DNA of 16,555 bases, from contig NZ_JBHRXZ010000007.1 of assembly GCF_042648805.1 (NCBI RefSeq), positions 1 to 16,555 on the forward strand. The letters run 5' to 3'. The notes below the pieces were generated by a model, which was given only the letters and a program-made list of their open reading frames with translations, had not been told where the DNA came from and did no database searches. Below are positions 1-12,190 of this stretch, piece after piece. The stretch is from Azomonas tarimensis. Lineage in GTDB: Bacteria > Pseudomonadota > Gammaproteobacteria > Pseudomonadales > Pseudomonadaceae. How positions within the stretch are numbered: the first letter of the stretch is position 1; each line of letters opens with the position of its first letter. The translations under genes and the position numbers were made by a program.

Positions 1-82
1 CATGGAAGAAGGCCTGCGTTTCGCCATTCGCGAAGGCGGCCGTACCGTAGGCGCCGGCGTGGTTGCCAAGGTCATCGAATAA
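1..82 (+). CDS. tuf: Elongation factor Tu, 3' end only (first tuf copy)
   Basis: This is the last 26 codons plus TAA of an EF-Tu gene; the start lies outside the window. The readable residues run from MEEGLRFAIREGG to VVAKVIE, the C-terminal end of EF-Tu domain 3. All 82 bases are identical to the last 82 bases of the complete tuf gene at the right end of the window. In Pseudomonas the copy upstream of tRNA-Trp and secE is usually called tufB, but the symbol is left generic because the two copies cannot be told apart here. EF-Tu carries aminoacyl-tRNA to the ribosomal A site as a GTP complex. No T-rich terminator follows the stop codon; the next element is the tRNA-Trp promoter, starting five bases downstream. 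The identification is secure; only the copy name is uncertain. Confidence 0.96.
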   Translation, partial: MEEGLRFAIREGGRTVGAGVVAKVIE

Positions 83-86
83 AAGC

Positions 87-115
87 TTGATCTGTTCTTA
101 TCGGGCCGGCATAAT
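87..115 (+). promoter_or_regulatory. Sigma70-type promoter for tRNA-Trp (and probably secE-nusG)
   Basis: A -35 element TTGATC (87-92, 4 of 6 consensus bases) is followed after exactly 17 bases by a -10 element CATAAT (110-115, 5 of 6). The expected start is near 122-123, about a dozen bases before the mature tRNA 5' end at 135, which suits RNase P trimming. The bases after the -10 (GGTCGGC) are GC-rich, as in stringently controlled stable-RNA promoters; that regulatory reading is inference. An inverted repeat (104-108 with 119-123) overlaps the -10 region. Confidence 0.72.
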
Positions 116-134
116 GGTCGGCCTGACTCTTCAT

Positions 135-210
135 AGGCCAGTAGCTCAATTGGCAGAGCGGCGGTCTCCAAAACCGCAGGTTGGGGGTTCGATTCCCTCC
201 TGGCCTGCCA
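135..210 (+). tRNA. trnW: tRNA-Trp (anticodon CCA)
   Basis: A complete 76-nt cloverleaf can be drawn by hand. The acceptor stem 135-141/200-206 pairs at all 7 positions, the D stem is 144-147/156-159, the anticodon stem is 161-165/173-177, the variable loop is 178-182, and the T stem is 183-187/195-199 with one G-U pair and a TTCGATT loop. The anticodon at 168-170 is CCA, reading the tryptophan codon UGG. The 3' CCA (208-210) is genomically encoded after the discriminator G207. The gene sits between tuf and secE, the usual Pseudomonas position. Its own promoter lies at 87-115, and no clear terminator separates it from secE, so co-transcription is likely. Confidence 0.98.
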
Positions 211-230
211 GCTTCAAACCTTGAGCTGGC
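207..230 (+). other. Hairpin spanning the tRNA-Trp 3' end and the secE leader
   Basis: Bases GCCAGCT (207-213) are the reverse complement of AGCTGGC (224-230), and the inner CAA/TTG (215-217/221-223) extends the stem with T214 bulged. The 5' arm contains the discriminator base and the CCA of tRNA-Trp, so in the precursor the tRNA 3' end would be base-paired. The following bases (GGTCTTTACAGGG) are not a convincing T tract. It may steer 3' processing between tRNA and secE mRNA; this is inference from sequence complementarity only. Confidence 0.5.
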
Positions 231-252
231 GGTCTTTACAGGGTTCTCGCAA

Positions 253-621
253 ATGAATGTCAAGGCTGAAGCCAAAGGTTCGCGCCTCGATTTGGCTAAA
301 TGGCTGGTCGTTGGTGCTTTGGTTGTGGCTGGAGTGGTAGGTAACCAATACTACTCTGCCGAGCCTCTTCTGTATCGAGTCCTGGTGCTGTTGGCGCTCG
401 CGGCGGTTGCTGCGTTCGTTGCCTTCCAGACTGCCAAAGGCAAGGCCTTCTTCGATCTTCTGAAGGAAGCGCGCACCGAGATGCGCAAGGTCGTCTGGCC
501 TACGCGCCAGGAGACGACTCAGACAACCCTGATCGTGGTCGCTGTGGTCTTGGTCATGGCGCTGATCTTGTGGGGGCTCGATTCCCTGCTGGGTTGGTTG
601 GTTTCTTTCATCGTACGTTAA
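253..621 (+). CDS. secE: Protein translocase subunit SecE
   Basis: This 122-residue inner-membrane protein is the essential SecE subunit that clamps SecY in the SecYEG channel for protein export. Hydrophobic stretches at about residues 16-34, 40-60 and 93-118 fit the three-helix layout of gammaproteobacterial SecE. The family hallmark lies between helices 2 and 3: an amphipathic segment leading into RKVVWPTRQET at about 78-88. The ATG at 253 is chosen because the frame upstream runs back into the tRNA gene and the N-terminus MNVKAEAKGSRLD matches the family. A modest purine-rich site (ACAGGG, 238-243) precedes it. The stop codon TAA is part of the sequence that forms the nusG ribosome-binding site, so secE and nusG look translationally linked. 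Confidence 0.97.
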   Translation: MNVKAEAKGSRLDLAKWLVVGALVVAGVVGNQYYSAEPLLYRVLVLLALAAVAAFVAFQTAKGKAFFDLLKEARTEMRKVVWPTRQETTQTTLIVVAVVLVMALILWGLDSLLGWLVSFIVR

Positions 622-630
622 GGGTGTCTC

Positions 631-1164
631 GTGACTAAGCGTTGGTACGTTGTGCATGCTTACTCCGGATACGAGAAGCATGTGATGCGCTCGCTGATCG
701 AGCGCGTCAAGCTCGCCGGTATGGAAGATGAGTTCGGCGAGATCCTCGTTCCGACCGAAGAGGTCGTCGAGATGCGGAACGGTCAGAAGCGCAAGAGTGA
801 GCGCAAGTTCTTTCCGGGCTACGTGCTGGTCCAGATGGACATGAATGAAGGCACCTGGCACCTGGTCAAGGATACACCGCGCGTCATGGGTTTCATTGGT
901 GGTACGGCCGACAAGCCGGCGCCCATTACCGATCGCGAGGCTGAGGCTATCCTCCGTCGCGTAGCCGATGGAAGCGACAAGCCGCGTCCCAAGACACTGT
1001 TTGAGCCGGGCGAGGTGGTGCGTGTCACCGATGGGCCGTTCGCGGATTTCAATGGTGTAGTCGAAGAAGTGAATTACGAAAAGAGTCGCATCCAGGTGGC
1101 GGTGATCATTTTTGGTCGCTCCACACCGGTCGAGCTCGAGTTCAGTCAGGTCGAAAAGGCCTAG
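631..1164 (+). CDS. nusG: Transcription termination/antitermination factor NusG
   Basis: This 177-residue protein binds the clamp of RNA polymerase and links it to Rho, to S10 of the leading ribosome, or to antitermination complexes. The NGN domain covers about residues 4-105 (start TKRWYVVHAYSGYEKHV, core FFPGYVLVQMDM at 60-71). A linker follows, then a KOW domain from about 125 (FEPGEVVRVTDGPFADFNG) to the end. Length and both domains are complete. The start is GTG at 631: the preceding AAGGGTG (620-626) overlaps the secE stop and is well placed, and the N-terminus matches the family exactly. It lies nine bases after secE. A terminator-like hairpin follows 18 bases after its TAG stop. Confidence 0.98.
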   Translation: MTKRWYVVHAYSGYEKHVMRSLIERVKLAGMEDEFGEILVPTEEVVEMRNGQKRKSERKFFPGYVLVQMDMNEGTWHLVKDTPRVMGFIGGTADKPAPITDREAEAILRRVADGSDKPRPKTLFEPGEVVRVTDGPFADFNGVVEEVNYEKSRIQVAVIIFGRSTPVELEFSQVEKA

Positions 1165-1182
1165 ACAGATACTGGTCCCTGA

Positions 1183-1209
1183 CCCCGCAGTTTTGCTGCG
1201 GGGTTTTGT
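1183..1209 (+). terminator. Rho-independent terminator or attenuator between nusG and rplK
   Basis: An 8-bp perfect GC-rich stem, CCCCGCAG (1183-1190) with CTGCGGGG (1196-1203), closes a five-base TTTTG loop and is followed by TTTTGT (1204-1209). A second, outer 6-bp complementarity, TCCCTG (1176-1181) with CAGGGA (1215-1220), encloses the whole hairpin and could compete with or extend it. No convincing promoter lies between this element and rplK, so it probably ends only part of the transcripts, or rplK has a promoter inside nusG that I could not recognise. Confidence 0.8.
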
Positions 1210-1230
1210 CGTCACAGGGATAAAACTGAA

Positions 1231-1254
1231 GGGGAGCCGAAAGGCGCTAAACCC
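1231..1254 (+). promoter_or_regulatory. Probable L1-binding motif in the rplK-rplA mRNA leader
   Basis: The RNA can fold as a basal GGG/CCC helix (1232-1234/1252-1254), an asymmetric loop with a single A1235 on the short side and GCTAAA (1246-1251) on the long side, and an upper GCC/GGC helix (1236-1238/1243-1245) capped by a GAAA tetraloop. Two short helices flanking an asymmetric purine-rich loop is the shape L1 recognises both in 23S rRNA and in its own mRNA. In E. coli the L1 feedback site lies just upstream of rplK, the same place as here. The fold is seen in the sequence; L1 binding is inferred. Confidence 0.62.
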
Positions 1255-1268
1255 ATTACGGAGTAGCT

Positions 1269-1700
1269 ATGGCTAAGAAGATCACGGCTTACATCAAGCT
1301 GCAAGTTAAGGCCGCCCAGGCCAACCCGTCACCGCCAGTAGGTCCTGCACTGGGCCAGCACGGGGTGAACATCATGGAGTTCTGCAAGGCGTTCAACGCC
1401 AAGACCCAGGGCATGGAGCCTGGTCTGCCGACTCCGGTGATCATTACTGTTTACAGTGACCGCAGCTTCACTTTCGTTACCAAGAGCACTCCGGCTGCCG
1501 TTCTGCTGAAGAAAGCTGCCGGCATTGCCAGCGGCTCTGCGCGCCCCAACACCCAGAAGGTTGGCACTGTTACCCGTGCTCAGCTGGAAGAGATCGCCAA
1601 GACCAAGCAGGCCGATCTCACTGCTGCCGATCTTGAAGCTGCTGTCCGGACCATCGCTGGTTCCGCTCGCAGCATGGGCCTGAACGTGGAGGGCGTGTAA
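1269..1700 (+). CDS. rplK: 50S ribosomal protein L11
   Basis: L11 (143 residues, the usual length) binds the GTPase-associated region of 23S rRNA at the base of the L7/L12 stalk, contacts elongation factors and is needed for RelA activation. The N-terminal domain carries the Pro-rich stretch PSPPVGPALGQHGVN at about residues 20-34, followed by MEFCKAFNAKT; this is the surface bound by thiostrepton-type drugs. The C-terminal rRNA-binding domain runs from about residue 75 and ends near SARSMGLNVEGV. The ATG at 1269 follows GGAG (1260-1263) with five bases of spacing. The stop TAA directly abuts the rplA ATG with no spacer, indicating coupled translation, which would let L1 repress both genes through the leader motif at 1231-1254. 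Confidence 0.99.
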   Translation: MAKKITAYIKLQVKAAQANPSPPVGPALGQHGVNIMEFCKAFNAKTQGMEPGLPTPVIITVYSDRSFTFVTKSTPAAVLLKKAAGIASGSARPNTQKVGTVTRAQLEEIAKTKQADLTAADLEAAVRTIAGSARSMGLNVEGV

Positions 1701-2396
1701 ATGGGCAAGCTGACCAAGCGTCAAAAGGTAATCGCTTCGAAGGTTGAAGCTGGCAAGCAGTACGCTTTCGAAGACGCTGCGCAGCTCTTGGCTGAGCTGT
1801 CTGCCGCCAAGTTCAAGGAGTCGGTGGACATCGCCATCAACCTGGGCGTCGATCCACGTAAATCCGACCAGGTCGTGCGTGGCGCGACCGTTCTGCCGAA
1901 CGGTACCGGCAAGTCGGTTCGTGTGGCCGTTTTCGCCCAGGGCGCCAACGCCGAGGCCGCGCTGGCCGCTGGTGCAGAGCGTGTGGGCATGGACGAGCTG
2001 GCCGCTGAAATGAAAGGCGGTGATCTGAGCTACGACGTGGTGATCGCTTCTCCGGACGCGATGCGCGTGGTAGGTCAACTGGGCCAGATCCTTGGTCCTC
2101 GCGGCCTGATGCCGAACCCGAAGGTGGGTACCGTTACCCCCGACGTCGCTACCGCAGTCAGGAATGCCAAGGCTGGCCAGGTGCGCTTCCGTACCGACAA
2201 GAACGGCATCATTCATGCCTCGGTCGGCAAGGTCGATTTCGAGCCGGTCAAACTGAAGCAGAACGTGGAAGCGCTGGTGGCAGATCTCAAGCGTCTGAAG
2301 CCGTCGACTTCCAAGGGTGTCTACGTCAAGCGCGTCACGCTGAGCTCCACCATGGGCCCGGGGCTGGTCATTGACCAGGCTTCGCTCGACGCCTAA
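1701..2396 (+). CDS. rplA: 50S ribosomal protein L1
   Basis: L1 (231 residues) builds the mobile L1 stalk that guides deacylated tRNA out of the E site. In E. coli it also represses translation of its own rplK-rplA mRNA. The two-domain architecture is visible: domain I from both termini and an inserted domain II in the middle. Conserved segments include LGPRGLMPNPKVGTV from about residue 131 and the near-terminal SSTMGPGL at 215-222, whose Thr217/Met218 are part of the RNA-binding surface. The ribosome-binding site GGAGG (1688-1692) lies inside the last codons of rplK, eight bases before the ATG. The gene has full family length with no disruption. It is followed by a 213-base leader for rplJ. 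Confidence 0.99.
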   Translation: MGKLTKRQKVIASKVEAGKQYAFEDAAQLLAELSAAKFKESVDIAINLGVDPRKSDQVVRGATVLPNGTGKSVRVAVFAQGANAEAALAAGAERVGMDELAAEMKGGDLSYDVVIASPDAMRVVGQLGQILGPRGLMPNPKVGTVTPDVATAVRNAKAGQVRFRTDKNGIIHASVGKVDFEPVKLKQNVEALVADLKRLKPSTSKGVYVKRVTLSSTMGPGLVIDQASLDA

Positions 2397-2407
2397 GTGA
2401 ATCAAGG

Positions 2408-2431
2408 TCGCGCCGTTTATGAGCGGCGCGA
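2408..2431 (+). other. GC-rich hairpin just after rplA
   Basis: TCGCGCCG (2408-2415) pairs perfectly with CGGCGCGA (2424-2431) around an eight-base loop TTTATGAG, twelve bases after the rplA stop. The following ATTGCTGAATT is not a T tract, so this is not a canonical intrinsic terminator. It may protect the 3' end of rplKA mRNA, be a processing site, or be a weak terminator. No experimental role can be read from sequence. Confidence 0.6.
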
Positions 2432-2473
2432 TTGCTGAATTGGGGTCCCTGCCTGGCGGGGGCTTTCCAAGAC

Positions 2474-2523
2474 CGTAGGTGGCGCGAGCCTTAAATGCGG
2501 GAGGAGATCCTCTCCAGCCTACG
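2474..2523 (+). promoter_or_regulatory. Probable L10(-L7/L12) binding leader of rplJ
   Basis: A 6-bp closing helix, CGTAGG (2474-2479) with CCTACG (2518-2523), encloses two smaller hairpins. One is GGC-GCGA-GCC (2481-2490), with a GNRA-type tetraloop. The other is built on GGAG/CTCC (2500-2503/2512-2515). The single strand TTAAATGC (2491-2498) joins them. In E. coli and many bacteria the L10-L12 complex represses its operon by binding a junction or kink-turn structure well upstream of rplJ. Position, about 90 bases before the start codon, and architecture fit that family (Rfam L10_leader). The exact tertiary fold is inference. Confidence 0.62.
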
Positions 2524-2536
2524 CAGAGGTGCTCCC

Positions 2537-2582
2537 GATTCTTCGTGAATCAGACACCAACACCGTCCGGCTTTGCCGGATG
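2537..2582 (+). other. Two tandem hairpins before the rplJ ribosome-binding site
   Basis: The first hairpin pairs GATTC (2537-2541) with GAATC (2547-2551) around TTCGT. The second pairs CGTCCGG (2564-2570) with CCGGATG (2576-2582, one G-U) around CTTTG. The ribosome-binding site of rplJ (2597-2601) begins 15 bases after the second hairpin. No T tract follows either. They may form part of the L10 feedback switch or present the start site; both readings are inference. Confidence 0.55.
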
Positions 2583-2609
2583 TATCGGTACCATCCAGGA
2601 GTGAACCCC

Positions 2610-3110
2610 GTGGCAATTAAACTCGAAGACAAGAAGGCCATCGTCGCTGAAGTCAACGAGGCTGCCAAAGCTGCCCTTTCCGCTGTCGTGGCTGATGCCC
2701 GTGGTGTGACTGTAGGCGCTATGACCGGACTCCGTAAAGAGGCCCGTGAGGCTGGTGTGTACGTCAAGGTCGTACGCAACACCCTCGCACGTCGCGCTGT
2801 TGAAGGCACTGATTTCGCCGTGCTGAATGACGCGTTCAAGGGCCCGACCCTCATCGCTTTCTCCAATGAACATCCGGGCGCTGCTGCCCGTATTTTCAAG
2901 GAGTTCGCCAAGGGTCAGGACAAGTTCGAGATCAAGGCCGCAGCCTTTGAAGGCAAGCTGATTGCAGCCAATCAGATCGACATGCTGGCAACCCTGCCGA
3001 CTTACGACGAAGCGATTTCGCAGCTGATGAGCGTCATGCAAGGCGCTACCAGCAAGCTGGCTCGTACGCTGGCAGCAATTCGCGACCAGAAAGAAGGCGC
3101 AGCTGCCTGA
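2610..3110 (+). CDS. rplJ: 50S ribosomal protein L10 (stalk base)
   Basis: L10 (166 residues) anchors L7/L12 dimers to the ribosome through its C-terminal helix and, with L12, feeds back on its own mRNA. The N-terminal globular domain is typical: MAIKLEDKKAIVAEV, then ADARGVTV at about 28-35 and VVRNTLARRA at about 54-63. The C-terminal Ala-rich helix ends at GAAA. The start is GTG at 2610, preceded by AGGAG (2597-2601) with eight bases of spacing. An in-frame ATG upstream at 2529 would add 27 residues that do not resemble L10 and lie inside the structured leader, so it is rejected. The 78 bases to rplL contain a small hairpin. Full length, no anomalies. Confidence 0.99.
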   Translation: MAIKLEDKKAIVAEVNEAAKAALSAVVADARGVTVGAMTGLRKEAREAGVYVKVVRNTLARRAVEGTDFAVLNDAFKGPTLIAFSNEHPGAAARIFKEFAKGQDKFEIKAAAFEGKLIAANQIDMLATLPTYDEAISQLMSVMQGATSKLARTLAAIRDQKEGAAA

Positions 3111-3147
3111 TAGCAGGTTGCCTTTCGACCTATCGTCAATGAATTTC

Positions 3148-3164
3148 GATGGCCGCAAGCCATC
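3148..3164 (+). other. Small perfect hairpin between rplJ and rplL
   Basis: GATGGC (3148-3153) pairs with GCCATC (3159-3164) around CGCAA, eleven bases before the AGGA (3176-3179) that serves rplL. L7/L12 is needed in several copies per L10, so rplL must be translated more often than rplJ. A structure here could insulate or help the rplL start; that role is inference. Confidence 0.5.
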
Positions 3165-3188
3165 TACCAATCTACAGGAATTAGCGTC

Positions 3189-3557
3189 ATGGCTCTGACC
3201 AACGAAGACATCATCAACGCCGTATCCGAAATGTCCGTCATGCAGGTTGTCGACCTGATCAAGGCGATGGAAGAGAAGTTCGGTGTTACCGCTGCTGCCG
3301 CTGCTGCTGCCGGTCCGGCTGCCGCTGCCCCGGTTGCTGAAGAGCAGACCGAGTTCACCGTCGTTCTGGCCGAGACTGGCGAGAAAAAGGTCAACGTGAT
3401 CAAGGCAGTTCGCGAACTGACCGGTCTGGGCCTGAAAGAAGCCAAGGCTGTCGTAGACGGCGCCCCGGGCGTTGTGAAGGAAGGCGTTTCCAAGGAAGAG
3501 GCCGAAGCGGCCAAGAAGTCCCTGGAAGAAGCTGGCGCCAAAGTCGAGCTCAAGTAA
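3189..3557 (+). CDS. rplL: 50S ribosomal protein L7/L12
   Basis: L7/L12 (122 residues) is the multicopy stalk protein that recruits and activates translational GTPases. Its three parts are clear. The N-terminal dimerisation and L10-binding domain covers about 1-33 (ALTNEDIINAVSEMSVMQVV). A flexible Ala/Pro hinge spans about 35-50, encoded by runs of GCT/GCC. The globular C-terminal domain runs from about 53 and carries the factor-binding KVNVIKAVRELTGLGLKEAK motif near residues 67-86, then VDGAPGVVKEGVSKEEAE. The ATG at 3189 follows AGGA (3176-3179). It is the last ribosomal gene before the polymerase genes and is separated from rpoB by a strong attenuator-like hairpin, as in E. coli, where partial termination keeps L12 synthesis above that of the beta subunit. 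Confidence 0.99.
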   Translation: MALTNEDIINAVSEMSVMQVVDLIKAMEEKFGVTAAAAAAAGPAAAAPVAEEQTEFTVVLAETGEKKVNVIKAVRELTGLGLKEAKAVVDGAPGVVKEGVSKEEAEAAKKSLEEAGAKVELK

Positions 3558-3603
3558 GCGAAGACCTTGCGTCAACAGCCGGAGCTTCGCGCACAAGGCT
3601 GAT

Positions 3604-3632
3604 GGCTGGTGGCTTTGGCCACCGGCCTTTTT
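3604..3632 (+). terminator. rplL-rpoB attenuator (intrinsic terminator)
   Basis: A 10-bp stem, GGCTGGTGGC (3604-3613) with GCCACCGGCC (3618-3627, one G-U), closes a TTTG loop and is followed at once by five T (3628-3632). This is the best intrinsic terminator in the window. In E. coli a terminator at this position stops most, but not all, transcripts, setting the ratio of ribosomal proteins to RNA polymerase. rpoB has no recognisable promoter downstream of it, so read-through must supply rpoBC here too. Confidence 0.9.
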
Positions 3633-3640
3633 CCGTTGTA

Positions 3641-3695
3641 GGTGGCCGACCCATGATCGGTTGCCTTGAAGGTTGCGGTAGCCACCCAAGGGTGG
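3641..3695 (+). promoter_or_regulatory. Alternating complementary segments downstream of the attenuator
   Basis: GGTGGCC (3641-3647) is the exact complement of GGCCACC (3617-3623), which forms the loop edge and 3' arm of the terminator. GCCACC (3681-3686) can pair with the first six bases of the same segment, and GGTGG (3691-3695) can pair with CCACC (3682-3686). Five segments thus alternate in complementarity, as in switches with mutually exclusive folds. The remainder of the rplL-rpoB gap (3558-3779) also holds GCGAAG/CTTCGC (3558-3563/3585-3590) and CCTTG/CAAGG (3565-3569/3594-3598). Function is inferred; an RNase III processing region is an alternative, as E. coli has one here. Confidence 0.45.
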
Positions 3696-3779
3696 GGCGA
3701 ACCATGGGATTCGCAAGATTTTCAGGCTACTCCCGCCGGGGAGGGCCAAACAAGCAGGTGACCAAGCTGGGGAACGCTG

Positions 3780-7853
<4,074 letters not shown>

Positions 7854-7866
7854 CACGCACCGTCAT

Positions 7867-7893
7867 GCGATGTCCGGGTAGCCCGGGCATCGC
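7867..7893 (+). other. Strong 12-bp hairpin in the rpoB-rpoC junction
   Basis: Bases 7867-7878 (GCGATGTCCGGG) pair with 7882-7893 (CCCGGGCATCGC) with a single G-U pair and a tight TAG loop. No T tract follows, so it is not an intrinsic terminator. It fills almost half of the 62-base gap and ends nine bases before the rpoC ribosome-binding site. Possible roles are an mRNA processing or stability element, or a device that isolates rpoC initiation from ribosomes ending on rpoB. Confidence 0.7.
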
Positions 7894-7915
7894 CGGTCCG
7901 TGAGGAGAACAGGCC

Positions 7916-12115
<4,200 letters not shown>

Positions 12116-12117
12116 AC

Positions 12118-12147
12118 CAGGTAGCCCCGGTACGCCGGGGCCTGCCT
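12118..12147 (+). other. GC-rich hairpin after rpoC
   Basis: CCCCGG (12125-12130) pairs with CCGGGG (12135-12140) around TACG. The stem extends outward through G12124-C12141 and AGGTA/TGCCT (12119-12123/12143-12147, one G-U) with one bulged C. It begins a few bases after the rpoC stop. No T tract follows (TGACGG), so it looks like an mRNA 3'-end or processing structure or a factor-dependent stop rather than a canonical terminator. Its 3' edge touches the -35 of the rpsL promoter. Confidence 0.65.
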
Positions 12148-12175
12148 TGACGGTGTGCGGGAAGCTCTTTAGACT
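12147..12175 (+). promoter_or_regulatory. Sigma70-type promoter of the rpsL-rpsG-fusA-tuf operon
   Basis: TTGACG (12147-12152, 5 of 6 consensus bases) is followed after exactly 17 bases by TAGACT (12170-12175, 4 of 6). The expected start is near 12181-12183, giving an rpsL leader of about 73 bases. It is the best -35/-10 pair I found upstream of any protein gene here, and it is placed where the str operon needs its own transcription despite lying directly downstream of rpoC. Confidence 0.75.
12164..12171 (+). promoter_or_regulatory. boxA-like antitermination string
   Basis: GCTCTTTA matches all eight core bases of the boxA element bound by NusB-S10 in rRNA antitermination. It overlaps the -10 hexamer, so transcripts from the rpsL promoter would not carry it; only read-through RNA from rpoC would. 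It lies 20 bases upstream of the terminator-like hairpin at 12191-12220. The match may be incidental to promoter sequence. Confidence 0.3.
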
Positions 12176-12190
12176 CTCGTACCCCTAATT

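Noticed and set aside
181..252. A longer SecE starting inside the tRNA-Trp gene
   Set aside because: The 24 extra residues are translated tRNA sequence; ATG 253 matches the family start.
1141..1173. Possible rplK promoter with -10 GATACT (1168-1173)
   Set aside because: No acceptable -35 lies 16-18 bases upstream, and transcripts would have to pass the terminator at 1183-1209.
214..1215. A 333-codon minus-strand open frame over secE-nusG
   Set aside because: It runs antisense to two clear essential genes, starts inside the nusG-rplK gap, and has no recognisable domain.
2371..2399. Possible rplJ promoter, TTGACC (2371) with a -10 near 2394
   Set aside because: The -35 is good but the hexamer at 17-base spacing, TAAGTG, matches only two consensus bases, and 16- or 18-base spacing is no better.
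2529..2609. A 27-residue N-terminal extension of L10 from ATG 2529
   Set aside because: The sequence does not resemble L10 and lies in the structured leader; GTG 2610 has an AGGAG at proper spacing and gives the family N-terminus.
3290..3335. GCT/GCC repeat run in rplL as a microsatellite
   Set aside because: It encodes the normal Ala-rich hinge of L7/L12 with mixed codons; no sign of slippage or frame disruption.
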